From: Lepturacanthus savala
Lineage: Eukaryota > Chordata > Actinopteri > Scombriformes > Trichiuridae
Direction of reading: 5' to 3'
DNA length: 64,000 nucleotides
Assembly: GCA_030544235.1 (NCBI GenBank)
Contig: CM060477.1
Span: 6,220,934-6,284,933, forward strand
Part shown: positions 24,471-38,300 of the stretch, piece by piece
Numbering within the stretch: the stretch's first letter is position 1
Layout of the letters: each line of letters begins with the position of its first letter
The notes under the pieces: generated by a model
Told to the model about the DNA's origin: nothing
Databases searched by the model: none
The model's input: the letters and a program-made list of their open reading frames with translations, nothing else
Made by a program: the position numbers and the translations under genes

Positions 24471-27076
24471 ACAGCTTCACAGAAATTTTGTTGGCTCTCT
24501 TTAATGAACAGTTTCACAACTAGACCTTCCTTATAGTCTAAAAAACTCTGTCCTATAATGGACCAGAACATTTTCGTGGATATTTTATCTGTTTGACATA
24601 AATCACAATTTCCGAGCACCCCCTAAAAATATGAATTATGAATCAAGATTGACCCATCCACAGCTGTGTTTGCCTGTGAAGAAATTGCCTTTATATTTCT
24701 CCAAGTGTGTGAATCATTTTGGCCAGTGACAATAGATACAAGCTGAAAGAGCTGTTTTAAATTAACGGCTCTACACACAGCGACATGTTGTGTATCACTT
24801 ATTTGCAAAACGACATAAGGATAAAGGAAATTCACAAACTTACAAATTCTTTCCAAGAAGTCGTTTTATTCATTTATCTCAAAGGAATAATGTGTGACCT
24901 ATCTGCACCTCTAAGACCAAATTAACTATGATTTATATGTGACTGAGAATTATACAAAACAGAAAGATTTTCGTTCTCTTTCACTCTCTTTCTCATCTGA
25001 TGAGAAATCAGGATTTTTTGGAGGTTCCTCCCTTGTTGCTCTTTGGCCTGCTATGTTTTTCTCTCTCTTCCACTCAAAACCCAGATCCAGACAATCACCA
25101 GGCAAGCTGTCATTCTTCCAGCCTCTGGAATGTCTGAAAGCCTCCTGTTGATTTCACACGTAAAAAAAAAAGAAAAAAAGAGGACAGTTTCGCATTGACT
25201 TAACCGGACTCTAGTTCTGAGCTATATTTTGGCCCAGAATGATTAGATGATAATGTCATCCATGTTAGTGTATACTGAGCAAAAAGAAGCAAACTATGAG
25301 AGTGGAAGGGGACTTCTCACTTTGACTTTGGCTGATTCAAGCCAGAGGCAGCACTGTGGGACTGCAGACGATGGTCTGGTGTCACACACAATTCATTCAC
25401 ACTTTTTCATTTAGGCTATGACATGCATACATGTTTTTAAGCATTACTGCAGCCAACAGAACCATCAATCTTTCTGTCATGAAAGATTAATCTTTCGATC
25501 TTCAATCGATCTTCTTGACACAAATAGAATAAGGGAAATGTATTTCTTGAGTTAAGTCTCAACAGTCTAACTACATGATGCTGAGCATGCACATAATTGA
25601 ATTTCTCCTTAGAACAATACCCCAAACACCACAAAATCCTTCAAGCTGTGTGCAGATTGTACAACCATGTGCAGTACATGGTTTGGGAATGCTGCAACAA
25701 GATCCCACATGCAGGACAAGCGATAAGTAGAGTGTCCATATGCTACGTGAGGCTGTAACAAAACAGGAAATAAGAAAACTGACACTGATCTATGATCAAT
25801 CAGATAGAAATGACATTGCGATTCTCATATGAGACACAGTGCAAGTCGGTGCAGGACAGCAGCCACGATGTTGAAACTGCTGCTGGAGGAAGATATGGAA
25901 GAAGATGAAATGGGAAAATGAATGTGGAGTGAAGCAAAGATGGGAGATAGTAATGATCAATCCTAAAGAGTTTTTACATCTGTGGTTGAGCTGAAGAGTC
26001 ATGATTGTGTGTGTGATCTGGAGTGAAGGAATATTGATTATTTTGTGCCACATGAGTTGTAATTACTATGATTTTTTTTACATTTATCATACCTTCAATT
26101 ATTATATATTGATTATTCCTCCTATAAAATCTATATGTTTTCCTTAAATAGGTTTAGGATTTATTTTTTGAGGTCATTTTGAGGTTGTTATTTTTTGATA
26201 AAATGAGGCCATTCTTAATTTAATGGATCACAATGATTAACTGCTCACTGACTTATGTGTTAAGACAACAACAGCACCTCAGTGCAGTTCCTCTTTCCTG
26301 TATAAAAACACAAAGTACTCTGTATTAAAAAGTAGTGCATAATTAAAATACATGGAGTTTCTGTACCTTATCGTTTTATCTTGATTTTGATCCATTGAGG
26401 AAATAAATATGTAGACGTTCAAGTTAAAGCCAGGCGTAAGACATGAATTAATTTAAAAGATTAATATTCACATTTAACAGGAATGTAGGTCTGTGGAGTT
26501 CTTATGACATCACTACTCTGTTCAAAACTCCCCGGGACATTTTTAAAGGAAACTGTTCCTCAGCGGCATTCATCACGCAGCTCCCACTAGTCACGAGTTT
26601 GTTTGATGTCCACTGACACAATTCCCATTCATCTGTATCACCAAATTACCCATGAACAGGGGGTGTGTGTGGTTCTCAACAGCTCCACAGGTTTTTGGCT
26701 CCTCCAGATTAACGTTTCCCAGAACACTCGAGGAAACATGGGTTTGCCTCCGCATACATGACTCTGACATCATGCAACTCAGGAAGTACTTCTCATAGCT
26801 GAATCATTTTTGAGAAAATTGAGTCACTACATCAGTAAATGGCTGAAGACTGATGTGGCATTTACCTATACGGGCCAATAATCATCACATTTTAATGTAT
26901 GCCCATTAGTGTTAGTGTGTCTTTCATCCTCTGCAGGTAAGATGAAAAATAATGTATTGCTCATTTGGCCTGCTAAAGTATACATCATTGCTTTAAACAT
27001 ACTATGACTTCAACTCCTGAGTGACATGAGGTGAATTGGATATAATTGACGTTTGCCTTGCCCAGATGGCTTTGTA

Positions 27077-27107
<31 letters not shown>

Positions 27108-28310
27108 AAAAGAGGCCATGTGTTCCACTGTATGAGGTGGAGGTTGTGTTTCTCCCACCAAATCAAAATCTGGCCAATGTCACTCATTTGCCCCGGGGAG
27201 TAAATATCCCTGAGAACCAAGACTCCAATGAGAAAACCTCCACAGCCAAACCTATGCATATACACACACCCCAAAGTCCTGCTACCAAATGTCACAAAAG
27301 GCAATAACAACTTGGTTAGGTGATCGATCGGAGGAACCCCAATCCTCACTTGCAATTAAGATAATACAGAGCATCAGCTGTAGAGATGGATGCTTAAAAG
27401 AAAGGAAAACCACTTTGACTCCTAATCAGCTTGCATTGAAACCCGATCCAGAGACAAACATGCGCACAATTAGCAGTCGCTGCAACATTTGTTGTTGCCC
27501 AAATTAGACTCTTTTTTTTTTCTTTTTTAAGTTAAGCCCTCTTAGGATCTGAAGATCACTTGGGACTTGAGAGAAAGGGGGGAGGGTTCACTCGCAGAAA
27601 GACCATTAAGGGCACATGCCATTTACCAAACAAATGGCATCAAACCATTGCCCATTAAAAAAGGAAATTGCTCGAAAATTACCCCCAAGTCAATTAGGCT
27701 CATTATTTTTTCTTTGGCTTTGGGGGAGGATGGGGTACCATAAGGGACCCAGCCACCTTTAACAGTTACTTGTTTCAGGCAGTATCACGGGAGGTCAGAA
27801 AAGTAGGTGGTGGTGGTGGTAGTGATGGTGGTGGGGGGGTTGAAACACCTGCTATATAACAACATGGACGTTGCTTTGGACAATGCCAGAAAACAGGCCT
27901 CTTTACGAGAAAGAAGCAACCTGCTTGTTGTCGTGCGCGGGCTCCGCGTTGCTGATTAGAAACAGAAAGCATTGAAGCGTCATTTCTGATTGTTGACGAA
28001 ACTCAGGGCTGCTGTGATTGCAGGGGGAGATTTTCCAAGTCTTTGTTACAAACCAGACTGCAGTGACAACATCAGAATCTATCTAGGCTGATAAGGCTCT
28101 GCTCCAAGCAGGCAGCGCTGTCATAGCTGTTATCTACTAGAACAGGTTGTCGGCAGCTAGTATTTTATACTGCATTATAATCATGTCTATGTACACCTGT
28201 ACTGCACACAACAATAAAAGCCCTTTCATTATAAAAAGCCTGGGAATTTCTCAAGTCTAGACTGCACAAGGATACACGAAGATTGAGAAGCACAGGGACA
28301 CTTTAAAGAA
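24471..28310. other. Intergenic, nothing recognised
   Basis: Mixed AT-rich DNA; short TG/GA run at 27077-27113; GGTGGT-rich patch at 27808-27840. No exon or known element. Confidence 0.6.
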
Positions 28311-28314
28311 TATA

Positions 28315-28434
28315 AAGGAATAGTTTGGCATTTTGGGACATAGATTTCATGCAGGGGAAAACCACTTAGATTTGTCAGGAAGTTACTGTTCCTGGGCAAG
28401 AAAGGGTATTTCCCAAAATGTGGAACGATTCCTT
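28315..28434. mobile_element. Short MITE with TA target duplication
   Basis: The left end AAGGAATAGTTTGGCATTTT and the right end, read in reverse complement (AAGGAATCGTTCCACATTTT), are imperfect terminal inverted repeats, extending through TTTTGGGA. TA dinucleotides flank both ends (28313-28314, 28435-28436), as for Tc1/mariner-type insertions. At 120 bp it is an internally deleted copy. Confidence 0.7.
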
Positions 28435-28439
28435 TACAC

Positions 28440-30450
28440 TGAAACCCTTCTGCGGAAGTGTACAATACAATTTAAGAAATTGAATTTCTAAAATGGCTGG
28501 TGTAACATTATTTGTTTGTATTATTAAAAAAATCATATAGCTCATAACTTACTGTTTAGTTAGCTTTCAGCTAAATTACTACATCAATTTATTAGGTACT
28601 ATCATATTGTTTATTCTACTTAGAATGAATCTTACTGTTTTCATTTTGAACCATCAATGTTTGTCTTGGCAATCCATTTGAGGACATTGAGTTACCCATT
28701 CTGCAACAAATTTATTTCAAGTATTCTACTTATGAGGGTGCATAAACTTAGAGAACATGTCAGTATTTGATCAATACACACAAAACATTAACATTCACTC
28801 ATCGTTAAATGGAGAGACAAGGTTGAAGGCACTTTAGACTATTGAAAAGCACTCTGCAGTTCCCAAATATAGATCCTGCCATCTTCCTTAAGTGCAGTGA
28901 CAGAGTGTTGTTCGGACCGCATTCTTTACAAGCACCATACCATTAGACTGACAGAAAAAAAGGAGAGGGCACGCTGTGTCACACACAAAAGTAATTGAAT
29001 CACTTCCTTTGAGCCATATTCGATTACTGACACTCATAAATGCACTTAGGTTAACTGTCCTTTGGGCCCATTTATCAAGTCAGAGCAGCAGTCAGGATGC
29101 TCTTACGGAATAACAGTAAGGATAATTTTGCAATGCAGCATTGTCGCTGAACAGTTATTGTCAAAAAGCAGTGTCACAGTGGCTGTTCATACATTGCTGT
29201 TTGGCAAAAAGGGGGGTTGTCCTTGCCTGGACAATGACAGTGAAGAAAAAAGTGCGTTTTCAACCAAATGATTATTACTGTCTGCTTCCTCACATCTGCT
29301 CCCCCTCTCCTCGCCTGACCTTGATCCTTGATGTTAACACAATGTCTGCTTCAAGCTACAAAGCCTGCATGGAAACTACTGAACAACTCAAACGTGAAAG
29401 AACACAAAGGCAAAGGTTACGAGTGAAGGAAACAGCTAGTGCAACCATTGTAGAATTCAGTTATTGAGTGTGTTCATCAATTTAAAACATCAATACCTCC
29501 AAAGGAATAGAAGTATGTCTGCAGTCATTGGTGCAATGTTCTTGAGCAACAGGGAAATGTTAACTGTACTCTCTAGGTCAGAATGAGCAGTTGCTCCTCT
29601 TGAGTTGCAGGTCAGAAGTTTAATATGTTCTAAATGAGTGTCTGCATGCATAGTATGTGCTCTGTGCATTTAATAGGGGATGCAAACCAACAAAAAGAAG
29701 TTAAAGGTAAGATAATTTAATTATGAGGATCAATAACCTATGGCATTACTAAGCAGACAGTCTTCCTGTTTCTGCAGGAAACACCAGCACACAAATACCT
29801 TGTGTCTGGTTGTGTCTGATGGCTGGATGTTTGGAAGGAGAAGGGTCGGCTAGGTTTGACAAAGTCTACTGTTTGCTGTTCCCGTGCTCCCAACCATCAT
29901 TTAATTCCCTGAATGATGTATGCAGTAACCAAGCTGTTTTGGTTCTGGGCTTGGATCAGAGAATACAGTAGGCCGCCTTTGAAGGGATCAAGGAAAGGAC
30001 TCCCGCTGGTGAACAAACAGACTTCCAAACCTTTGCTGGCTGGAGGTTAAAAAACAGGAGCAGGACGAATTTAAAGAACTGTAGCGGCTTTCATTAGACG
30101 AACCGATACGAGACGGAGACACAAACAGGAAGACAGAAGAGAGAAAAGAGGCTGAGAAAAGGTGCACACGGCGAATGACACGACTGAATCATGAGTGTGA
30201 AGCAAAGATCTGTTAGATGGACCAGAGGAACTTTCAAAAGTCATTACACTCCATATGGGAAACAGTTCTCGGAATGATCAGTAAGGTATAAGAACAAACC
30301 AGCGGGGGATATCGCAGGGTAATCAACAGACGGACGGGAACAGGAGATTAGTGTCCTGTTTACCAGATGAAGGCAGGACACACTTTGATGGAAGCTGTAA
30401 AGATTCAGCAACTCCAGGGTCAAGGAAGTCTCTGCTGTGTCTTAAGTGGG
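28440..30450. other. Intergenic, nothing recognised
   Basis: No gene or clear repeat. The 108-codon frame at 29141-29467 shows no known domain. Confidence 0.6.
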
Positions 30451-30457
30451 TTTAAAG

Positions 30458-31115
30458 CAGGGGGGTCAAACATGCGGCCCGGGGGCCAGAACCGGCACGC
30501 TAAAGGATCCAATCTGGCCCACTGGATGACTGTATAAATGTGACAGTTCCTGTTTCTTCACAAAAATGTGAGATCATTGAGTTTAACTTTACCTGCTGCT
30601 TAAAAAATATGAAAAAATATTTTGAATGTAATACGATTAGTCCAATAATGAGTAGAAACAGCTTGAATTGGCAGATAATTTTGCTATTTCAAGTTTCTTC
30701 CAAAATATGAGATAAAAAGTCAGAATTATAAAATAAATGTCCAAAATATTAAATAAAAAGACAACATTAAGATAAAAGAGTTGAATCTTATTTTAAGAAA
30801 ACAAGACTAAATTGGGCAAACTCAAGAAAAAAAAATTGAAATAAACAAAAGTAGCTTCCAATAGAATGATGATATTTATAGAACAGAAAGATTATATGAT
30901 ATCTCAATATAATCCTACTCAATATCAATACCAAAATAAGATATTTTCACCTATTAAGATTTCATTCATTTCAATATGGAATTTTTTCTTATGCCATCTC
31001 TCCTGATTTGTCGTGTACATATTTGTAACATAGAATTTACAGGTGTTGTTATTTACACATTTATATTTACTAGTCCAGCCCACTTAAGATCAAATTGTGC
31101 TGTATTTTTGGGGAC
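30458..31115 (+). mobile_element. Non-autonomous hAT-like element, 3' end lost
   Basis: Begins CAGGGGGGTCAAACATGCGG followed by CCCGGGGGCCAGAA, the typical 5' terminus of a common vertebrate hAT group. The far end retains GTCCAGCCCACTTAAGATCA and TTGTGCTGTATTTTTGGGGA (31071-31112), as in the subterminal region of the same group. The closing inverted repeat is missing and an ATATATGTCAT tandem array follows. No transposase frame. Confidence 0.7.
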
Positions 31116-31136
31116 CAGCAATTTCTGAAATGTATG

Positions 31137-31180
31137 TCATATATATGTCATATATATGTCATATATATATATATATTTTT
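31137..31180. repeat. 11-bp tandem (ATATATGTCAT) and TA run
   Basis: Two perfect units at 31141-31162, preceded by a partial one and followed by (AT)n and a T-run. It lies directly at the broken 3' end of the hAT-like element. Confidence 0.8.
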
Positions 31181-34100
31181 TTTTATTATTTTAATGTAGA
31201 AACCAATTTTATATTCAAACTATTTACTATTTACTTTACTTTACTTTATATATCGTACAAAAACACTGGATTGAGCTTATGTAAGAAAAAAAGATTCTGA
31301 AGGATGAATGAAGAGAAGCCTGCAGGCCTTGGAAGGAGTGTGAGGGAGGCAACAGCCCTCTAAAGATCAATGAACAGCAGCAAAGGAACAGGAGGAGCTA
31401 CCGTCAGCCAATCCCCGCAGACCTTGGGGAGCAGCATCTGACGCACACCAGGAAGCCACCTGATGTGAGAGGGGTCAGATAAACGCAACAGAACTGACGG
31501 TCACACGGGACAGGTGCTTCCTTAATGATACACATCACACTCGCACATACACAAACACACACACACACACACATACAGTTGCAAACTATATTAGGCCTGT
31601 TGCTCATCTCCTCAGCTGTGTCAGAGGCTTTCCCAGACATCCAGCCCACGCACACACACTCGCACACACACGTATCCTCAGACAGGAGGGGCGGGTGGGG
31701 GACAAGCAGGCCAAAGAGGACGGAGGACAGGGCATGCAGACAAGCCTGACAACAGGCAGGAAATTCTAGAGAGCAGCCATGGCTATTTTCTCTCCTCCTT
31801 AATACTCTCAGTTTCCATTTAGAACAAAACAGGTAGGAAAAAAACTACAGTCATAAAAAAAAAAAAAACAGGGAGCACGGTAAAAGAAAAAAAAAGTCAC
31901 ACAAACCTTCCAGAATGGATTAAAAGGAAACTGAGCACCAAAATAGGAATGTCTCCCGTTGTACATATGAGGGGGATTTGGATGGCTCATCCTTCCTATC
32001 TTGTTTCCTCCTCCGAGTCTGCAGGAAAGAATACGTTGAATGCGGCGTAAAGGACCCCCCGCCGGTATCAGCTCCATAAAGCCAATGATAAAGCGGGGAG
32101 GAATGTGGCTCATGAGGTGTCCATACGTGCAGAATCGGATCGCGCAAAATAAAACAATAGGACCATCACGACTCTCAAGGGGGACATGAGAGGGGATGGC
32201 TGGGGTTAGGGATGAGAACAGAGAGGAGGGGGGGAGGCTACTCTGACTCAGTTCCAAGAGGTGCACGTATGCAAGGCCTATTAAATACACAGAGAACATA
32301 TGCACACACAGACACACATTTGGAACTTATTAAACTCCTGACCTGAGGAGGGCTGCAACCAAAGACGAGCAACTGCTCATTCCGACCTAAGCTCGGCTAG
32401 ACATCTCCTTGGCTTGGCTAAAAACTCTGTGGGAGCCTGAAAAAAGAAACCTGATGCTGCACGTACCAAATGATAGGAAACGACTAATTATATATGTTAA
32501 CAGAAGTGCATCCTTTTTGTCACTGTGTCATCCCCAACAATGTTAATAGCAGCTCTGCCGTTGACAGAAATAGGACTATGGTAGCGTCTCTCTAAGACGT
32601 GATTACAGCCACTACTTTTGCCTCTCAGGGGACTATTTATGTTGGAATGGGGCAAAAAAGGGGTTTTAGCTACGAGTCAAAGGGGCCGGCACCAAAAAAA
32701 AAGTCTAAAGATGCTCTGGAAAGCTTCATTTATATATGTTGTCACACACTCCCATGCATGCACAGACTCTCTAAATTTAATCAAAAGGCTTTCCCAAAGG
32801 AACAATTAGAATGTACACGGATGAATTTTTATGAGAATGTGGGTGACAGGAAAAATGAAAAACTCATGGCCGAGGGAGCAGCAATCATTTTTTATGACAA
32901 GAATGTTTCATTGTTTTTACAACAAAACAAATTATGCTGAGACCCAGGCGGGCAGGCCAACAGCCGGCAGCGCAGGCCTACTTAGATTGATATAATGTCA
33001 GCCCGGCGTTTGTTTGAGTGAGTGTCAGTTGGGCACAGTGGGATCTTTTTTTCCCCCTTTGTTTGTTTTCAATGGCCCATAAACAGTCTGGATTAGACCA
33101 ACAGAACAGAAAAAAGGGGCCTCTTTCTCCTCCTCTTTTAATTTAATTTTTCTGCATCTCCCTCCGTCCGCTTGTTCTCTGGCCTGCGTTGCCTGCGCCT
33201 CGTACCCACAAACACTCTGGGATTGTTTTGAGCTGTCTGGCGGAGGAAGGAAAGCGGTGTGAGAAAGTGGCTGTTTTTTTGGAGCGGACAGGAATTGGCC
33301 TCACGGCGCACGGTTCCTCTCCTCGCAGCGGGAACAATGCCGTGGCGTCACACCCCTGCGCTGACCCTCGTTGTTTCACATGGAAAAATGTTCCCAGAAT
33401 TCCGCTCCCAGGCTTGGAGGTATAAGGCCCGTGAGCAGGGAGGGAGGGAGGTAGAGAGAGAGAGGGATGTCAGGGAAGGTAAGAGGGGAGAGGAAACCTA
33501 TGCTACCAGGACCTTTTGCAGCCATGGCGACCAACTCCTGAAGCTGATTAGTTAGAACGGAGGAGGAGGCGTGCCCCTATAATCATTCTACGGCCAGTCA
33601 TATCAACCATCTGAGAGTAAAGACAGGCCACTCAGGCTGCCAGGTGAACTATAGTAAACTACAGCTTCAACTTCTTGCATTGTCATAGGGCCGCCTCCTT
33701 CACTGCCCTGGCCCATTTCACTTCACTCCCCTGCTCATTACCACATTGTTGCCCCTTCCCGCTCTTTGTATACAAACTAATCAGACTAATCAGCTGCTGT
33801 AACAGAAGATGTGACATTGGCACGCAACGCTTTACTTCCCTAACGTGGCCTGAAAGAGCAATAGCAAATGTGGTCAGATGGTTTTCTACTGGTTAGCAGA
33901 AATCAGTCCCTGCAGCAGGGAGGGACCCGGGGGGGGGACCTCCAGGAAAAGTGTTCGTGACTATCATTCCAAAAGTATGGATTTTAAAATAAATGGTTGA
34001 AAATAGGTTTGGCTTTGCTTTCAAATTGATTTGGAAAGGAAAAACAAACGCAAACGATAAAAGTCGTTGGCCAAACTGTCCATTGCAATCATCCATCACA

Positions 34101-34980
34101 GTTAACAGTTTTGGCTTTTGGCTGATGGTCTGATCCTGTGTTTGTCTTGACCCGCCTGTCAGAGTTTATTGCCATATTTGTGAGATCTCAGCAATGATGG
34201 TGGGATTGGTGAGTACAATCATAAATTGTGATTGTGACAGTAATTCTCCTCAAGGGACTCCAAAGTTATTTAATTGGCTAATTGCTGTGGTAGAAGTTAC
34301 AAAATACCATTTAGTTTTTCTGAGGAAACTTTAAGAACACCAGTGACACTATAAAATAAGTTACATCACCTTATGGTTCTATATTCCAGAAGGCATGTTA
34401 TTTGAATGCATTGATCTCCTGATAAGTGAGATCTGGTGAACCCTGGCAGCTGAAGAACATCAATTGTGTGAAATGAGTAGAAGGGCAAAAAGCTTTTAGA
34501 CAGTTATTCATTTGCTACTCCACTGCTCTAATAGCCTTGACAGTAACATTATACCTCTAGTGCAGCATATGTAGTGAATAGAATGCCTTCTTATAGGTAA
34601 TATGCTTAGATTTTCACTCTAGACAGGTAAGTGCCCAGAATCAAACAGAAGGCTGGCAGCTCAAAAAATATAAATCTTATTCCATAATATAATATGAAAT
34701 AGAGTGGGCTGGAAATCGCACAATAGCCGCTATACAAGGATACAAAAAAATAAACCGGGACACACTCACTCATCCAAATGACAATAAGCAAATAGAATAG
34801 GATGAAATGCTACAACAATCTGAATAATTACTCAAACCTTTTAAAGGTGAACAGAACTAGAGGGTTTACACTATAAACATGCTATAAGGACTAAAAAGGG
34901 TCAATAAATGCTAAGACTGCAACTCCCCCCCCCCCCCCTAGTAGCCCCTGAAGAATTGGAAGATGACTATTTTTGCACAA
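31181..34980. other. Intergenic with simple repeats
   Basis: CA runs at 31551-31575 and near 31648-31672; GA tract at 33440-33500; poly-C of 14 at 34925-34938. The 169-codon minus-strand frame 31808-32317 has poly-Phe from a poly-A run and is judged non-coding. GC-balanced 33180-33560 lacks a recognised exon. Confidence 0.6.
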
Positions 34981-34984
34981 TCTA

Positions 34985-35350
34985 TCACAAAAAACAGTGA
35001 TAGTCATTGCACCTGCAGACAGTCCTGAAAGTTCTGAAAATTTTACTCGCACCCAAACCAGTCGGGCATACACTATGCAATTTTTGGCCCCTTTTGACAC
35101 GATTTATCACTCGTCTGACTATTTTAGGGGATCAGGCCCAGTTTTGGCTCAATCGTGTATCAGGTAGCATAGACTGTGTAATGAGAAGCCAATTACAGCT
35201 CACAAGCTCACCAAGCAATTAACAGCTCGCGGCTCATTATCACCAATCGTAAAGTCGCATGAATATCAAACTTCTTTGAAATCCCAGTTGGCCCTTGCAC
35301 TGTTAAAGCTGTGTTTGATCGCATAAGAGCGTTGGGAGAGCAGGAATCGT
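34985..35350. mobile_element. Probable old transposon fragment
   Basis: Contains CAGTCGGGCATACACTATGC, a word I associate with repeated elements in fish, followed by moderately GC-rich sequence with CACGATTTATCACTCGTC. Termini are not recognised. Low confidence. Confidence 0.3.
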
Positions 35351-38300
35351 GTGTTGCAAACATTTAACCCCTGCGATTCATTTGTGAGCAGGATCTGAAT
35401 AAAGCAATAAAAAAAAATCATACAGTATATCCAAGCCATTATTGAAGGAGAAATAGTGCAAGTGCTATTTCTGCCCAACCTATATAGGCTCCCCAGGGTC
35501 CTAAAATCATTCTTGTTACACATATGTTGCTTGTTTCACACAATAACCATTTTATAAGCTGTTATTTACCTGGAATGTTTGCATAAAACTCCAATAAACT
35601 CTCTGCTGATCTTGTAGAAATATAATAAAGAATATTGTACAGGGAAAAACGCGCTGGTGCCTGTACATACTCAAGTTGAAGGAGAATTTGGCATCCTTTA
35701 AAACATGATCTGATGACATTTGAAGTGATTTAGAATGAGATGTTGTTTTCCAACACACACAGAGCACTGTGTAACTGTGAGGAGTAAAAGATATAAAGTC
35801 AATATTATTTGTAATAACACGACTAAGTGTAATTTACTGTACAGCAGTGAAAACGGGAGCTGTAAATTTGGCACCCATTACTCGAAAGCAATACACTTCA
35901 GAGGCAGAAGACAACATATGCAATGAAAAAAATAATATTGCTAATAATAAAAAATAATAATAATATTATGTGTAGCATAATTACCCATGTCCCAGTATTT
36001 TTAGTTGTTGAATGTTCAATCTATAAATTAATGGACGAGTGATTTTGATGATCTGTGGCTGCATAAAAATAAAACCGCCTTCCCGTCACAGACGTCAGGG
36101 TGAACAGTGGAGGTGGATGGGATCAGGATGAGGCAAGAGATGAAAGAGGTGGCTGGCTCTGATCTTAAAGGAAGTGGGGGGAGGTATGAAAGCAGGACAT
36201 TGAAGGAGGAACAGGAGAAGGAGGAGGAGGAGAATGGGGGCCTGCCTGCACCCCACTCCTCTGTTTTGTTTTAACAGAAGTTGGCGGCACATCGCCCGAT
36301 CTGATTGGCACTAAGGCAATAAACGGTCCCCACCCTGCACTGTGACTCACTCTGCTGGAGAATTAATGCCACGCTGCCAAAAATCTCTTTCATTACTGTC
36401 TCTCTGTTCTCTCCTGCACGCCATTGTCATCCTGTATTTAGCGGCGCTAAACATTTCAGTCTCATCTAACGATTTAACTACTGATTCAATATTGATGCGT
36501 CATATTTTTGAGGAACAGTTTGAAATTTCATGCCAAGAGTAGGATGAGAAAATCAATACCATTTCCACATCTGTACAGTAAATATGAAGCTGCAACCAAA
36601 GCAAACTAAATCCAAACACCAGCTGCACTGAAGCTCACTAATTACCACACTACATCTTGTTTGTTTAATCAGTACAAAAACTAAACTGCAAAACATCACG
36701 ATGTGGTTTAATGGGGCGGTATGTGCTACATTAATGCCAAGCAGCCATCGATGGTTCCAGGAATCCAATAAAACCACACATAAAACCACAAAATGCTGTT
36801 AAAACGAGATACAACATATAATATATATAGTATTTCTATACCATTATAAGTAGTATTACTAATTGTTTCCCTTGCTAAGCTAAAAGATGGTGGTAGCCTT
36901 ATATTTACTGCATTGTCATGCAAGTGGTATCAATTTCCTCATCTGGCTCTTAGCAAGAAACTAAATAAATACATTTGTCACAGTATCAAATAATTCCTTA
37001 AAATTATTTAAAAATGTACAGGACAATACAAATGATACAAAACCCATAAATGACATGTTCAACTCACTGTACATGTATGAATTAATTAATGAAATTTTAT
37101 TATTGTGTCGTGCATTTGATACCAAGCCTCCATGATCTTACAGGACACCATAAATTCAACAAGCCAGGACCAGAGTGGAGTGTCCACACTGTCAAACAGT
37201 GGAAAAAATAAGCATGTTTCACCCTTAGATCTTCAGACCATCAATCACTAGAGCAGAGCTCCCAAATCATTAACAGAAGCTTATTATTTATTACTGAAAA
37301 ATCTAAATAAGTCCTAGTCATCATCTATTTTTCCATTTGTTAAACTTGAACATTTTTAAAATTCTGAATATGTGAAGATTTAACAAAAAGAGTGAAAATG
37401 AGTGAGTTATTGAACATTTATGGAACAGTAACTCTCAAGACATAATAATTTGTAGAGCACAACAGAAAATGGGACTCACTTTCCACTTCACTCAAATCAC
37501 ACAGTTCACACAGTCGGTTTTCTTCCATAATATTTTTTCAATCCACCAACAAAAACTTTTTGGCTTCCAAGGACATGACTTTTGTATAATTCCGGCCAAA
37601 AAATTGTTTGATGTGCACATATGTCTTTAATTTGGTCTTTGACAGAATGTGTTCAAACCATTTTTCTTCAAGTTTCAGTGAATTCTTATTTTTAATAGAG
37701 TTGCCATTTCAGCACAGATCATTCCTCTTGCAAATCCTTAAAATTTGAATAGATCTTTTACCCATTGGGGAATTGTAAACTGTGAAATACTTTTGTTTTT
37801 TATTCTGTCCTCTGCCATTTTGATTAGACAGAACACTCTACAGAACACATAGCTCTCTCTTCTGTATAGTATAGTTTAAGATTATATTAAGCCCCTCACT
37901 CGTTCATCATATAGTTCAAGTGAAAATTTCACCCAAATTATGTTTCACAGTGAAACAGCATAATTATAGGCTGATGGCCCCTATAATAAAGGGCTATTCT
38001 GGGGTCATTCTTTGATGACTTAACAGGTTTAATAATTGACTTGTACCACACTGACAGGGCCATGTTTAAAGCATGTCTTGAAAACATAATAGAGGACCTC
38101 TACTTTGACATTTCTGGAGCACTTACACAGATAATAATCTCTGAAGTGGATGGCCCTGACTAAAAACTTTTTACAAGCTGGGTTTTATAGTGGCTAGCGG
38201 CTTCTAATGCAGAATGTTGACTTTCAACTTGTATAGCAACTTTTAACATAGAGCTGTGGGATATTCATTATTCATTATGATTATGTTATTACCTAATGTA

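Noticed and set aside
31808..32317. 169-codon minus-strand open frame
   Set aside because: Its poly-Phe segments come from A-runs; the remainder resembles no protein known to me.
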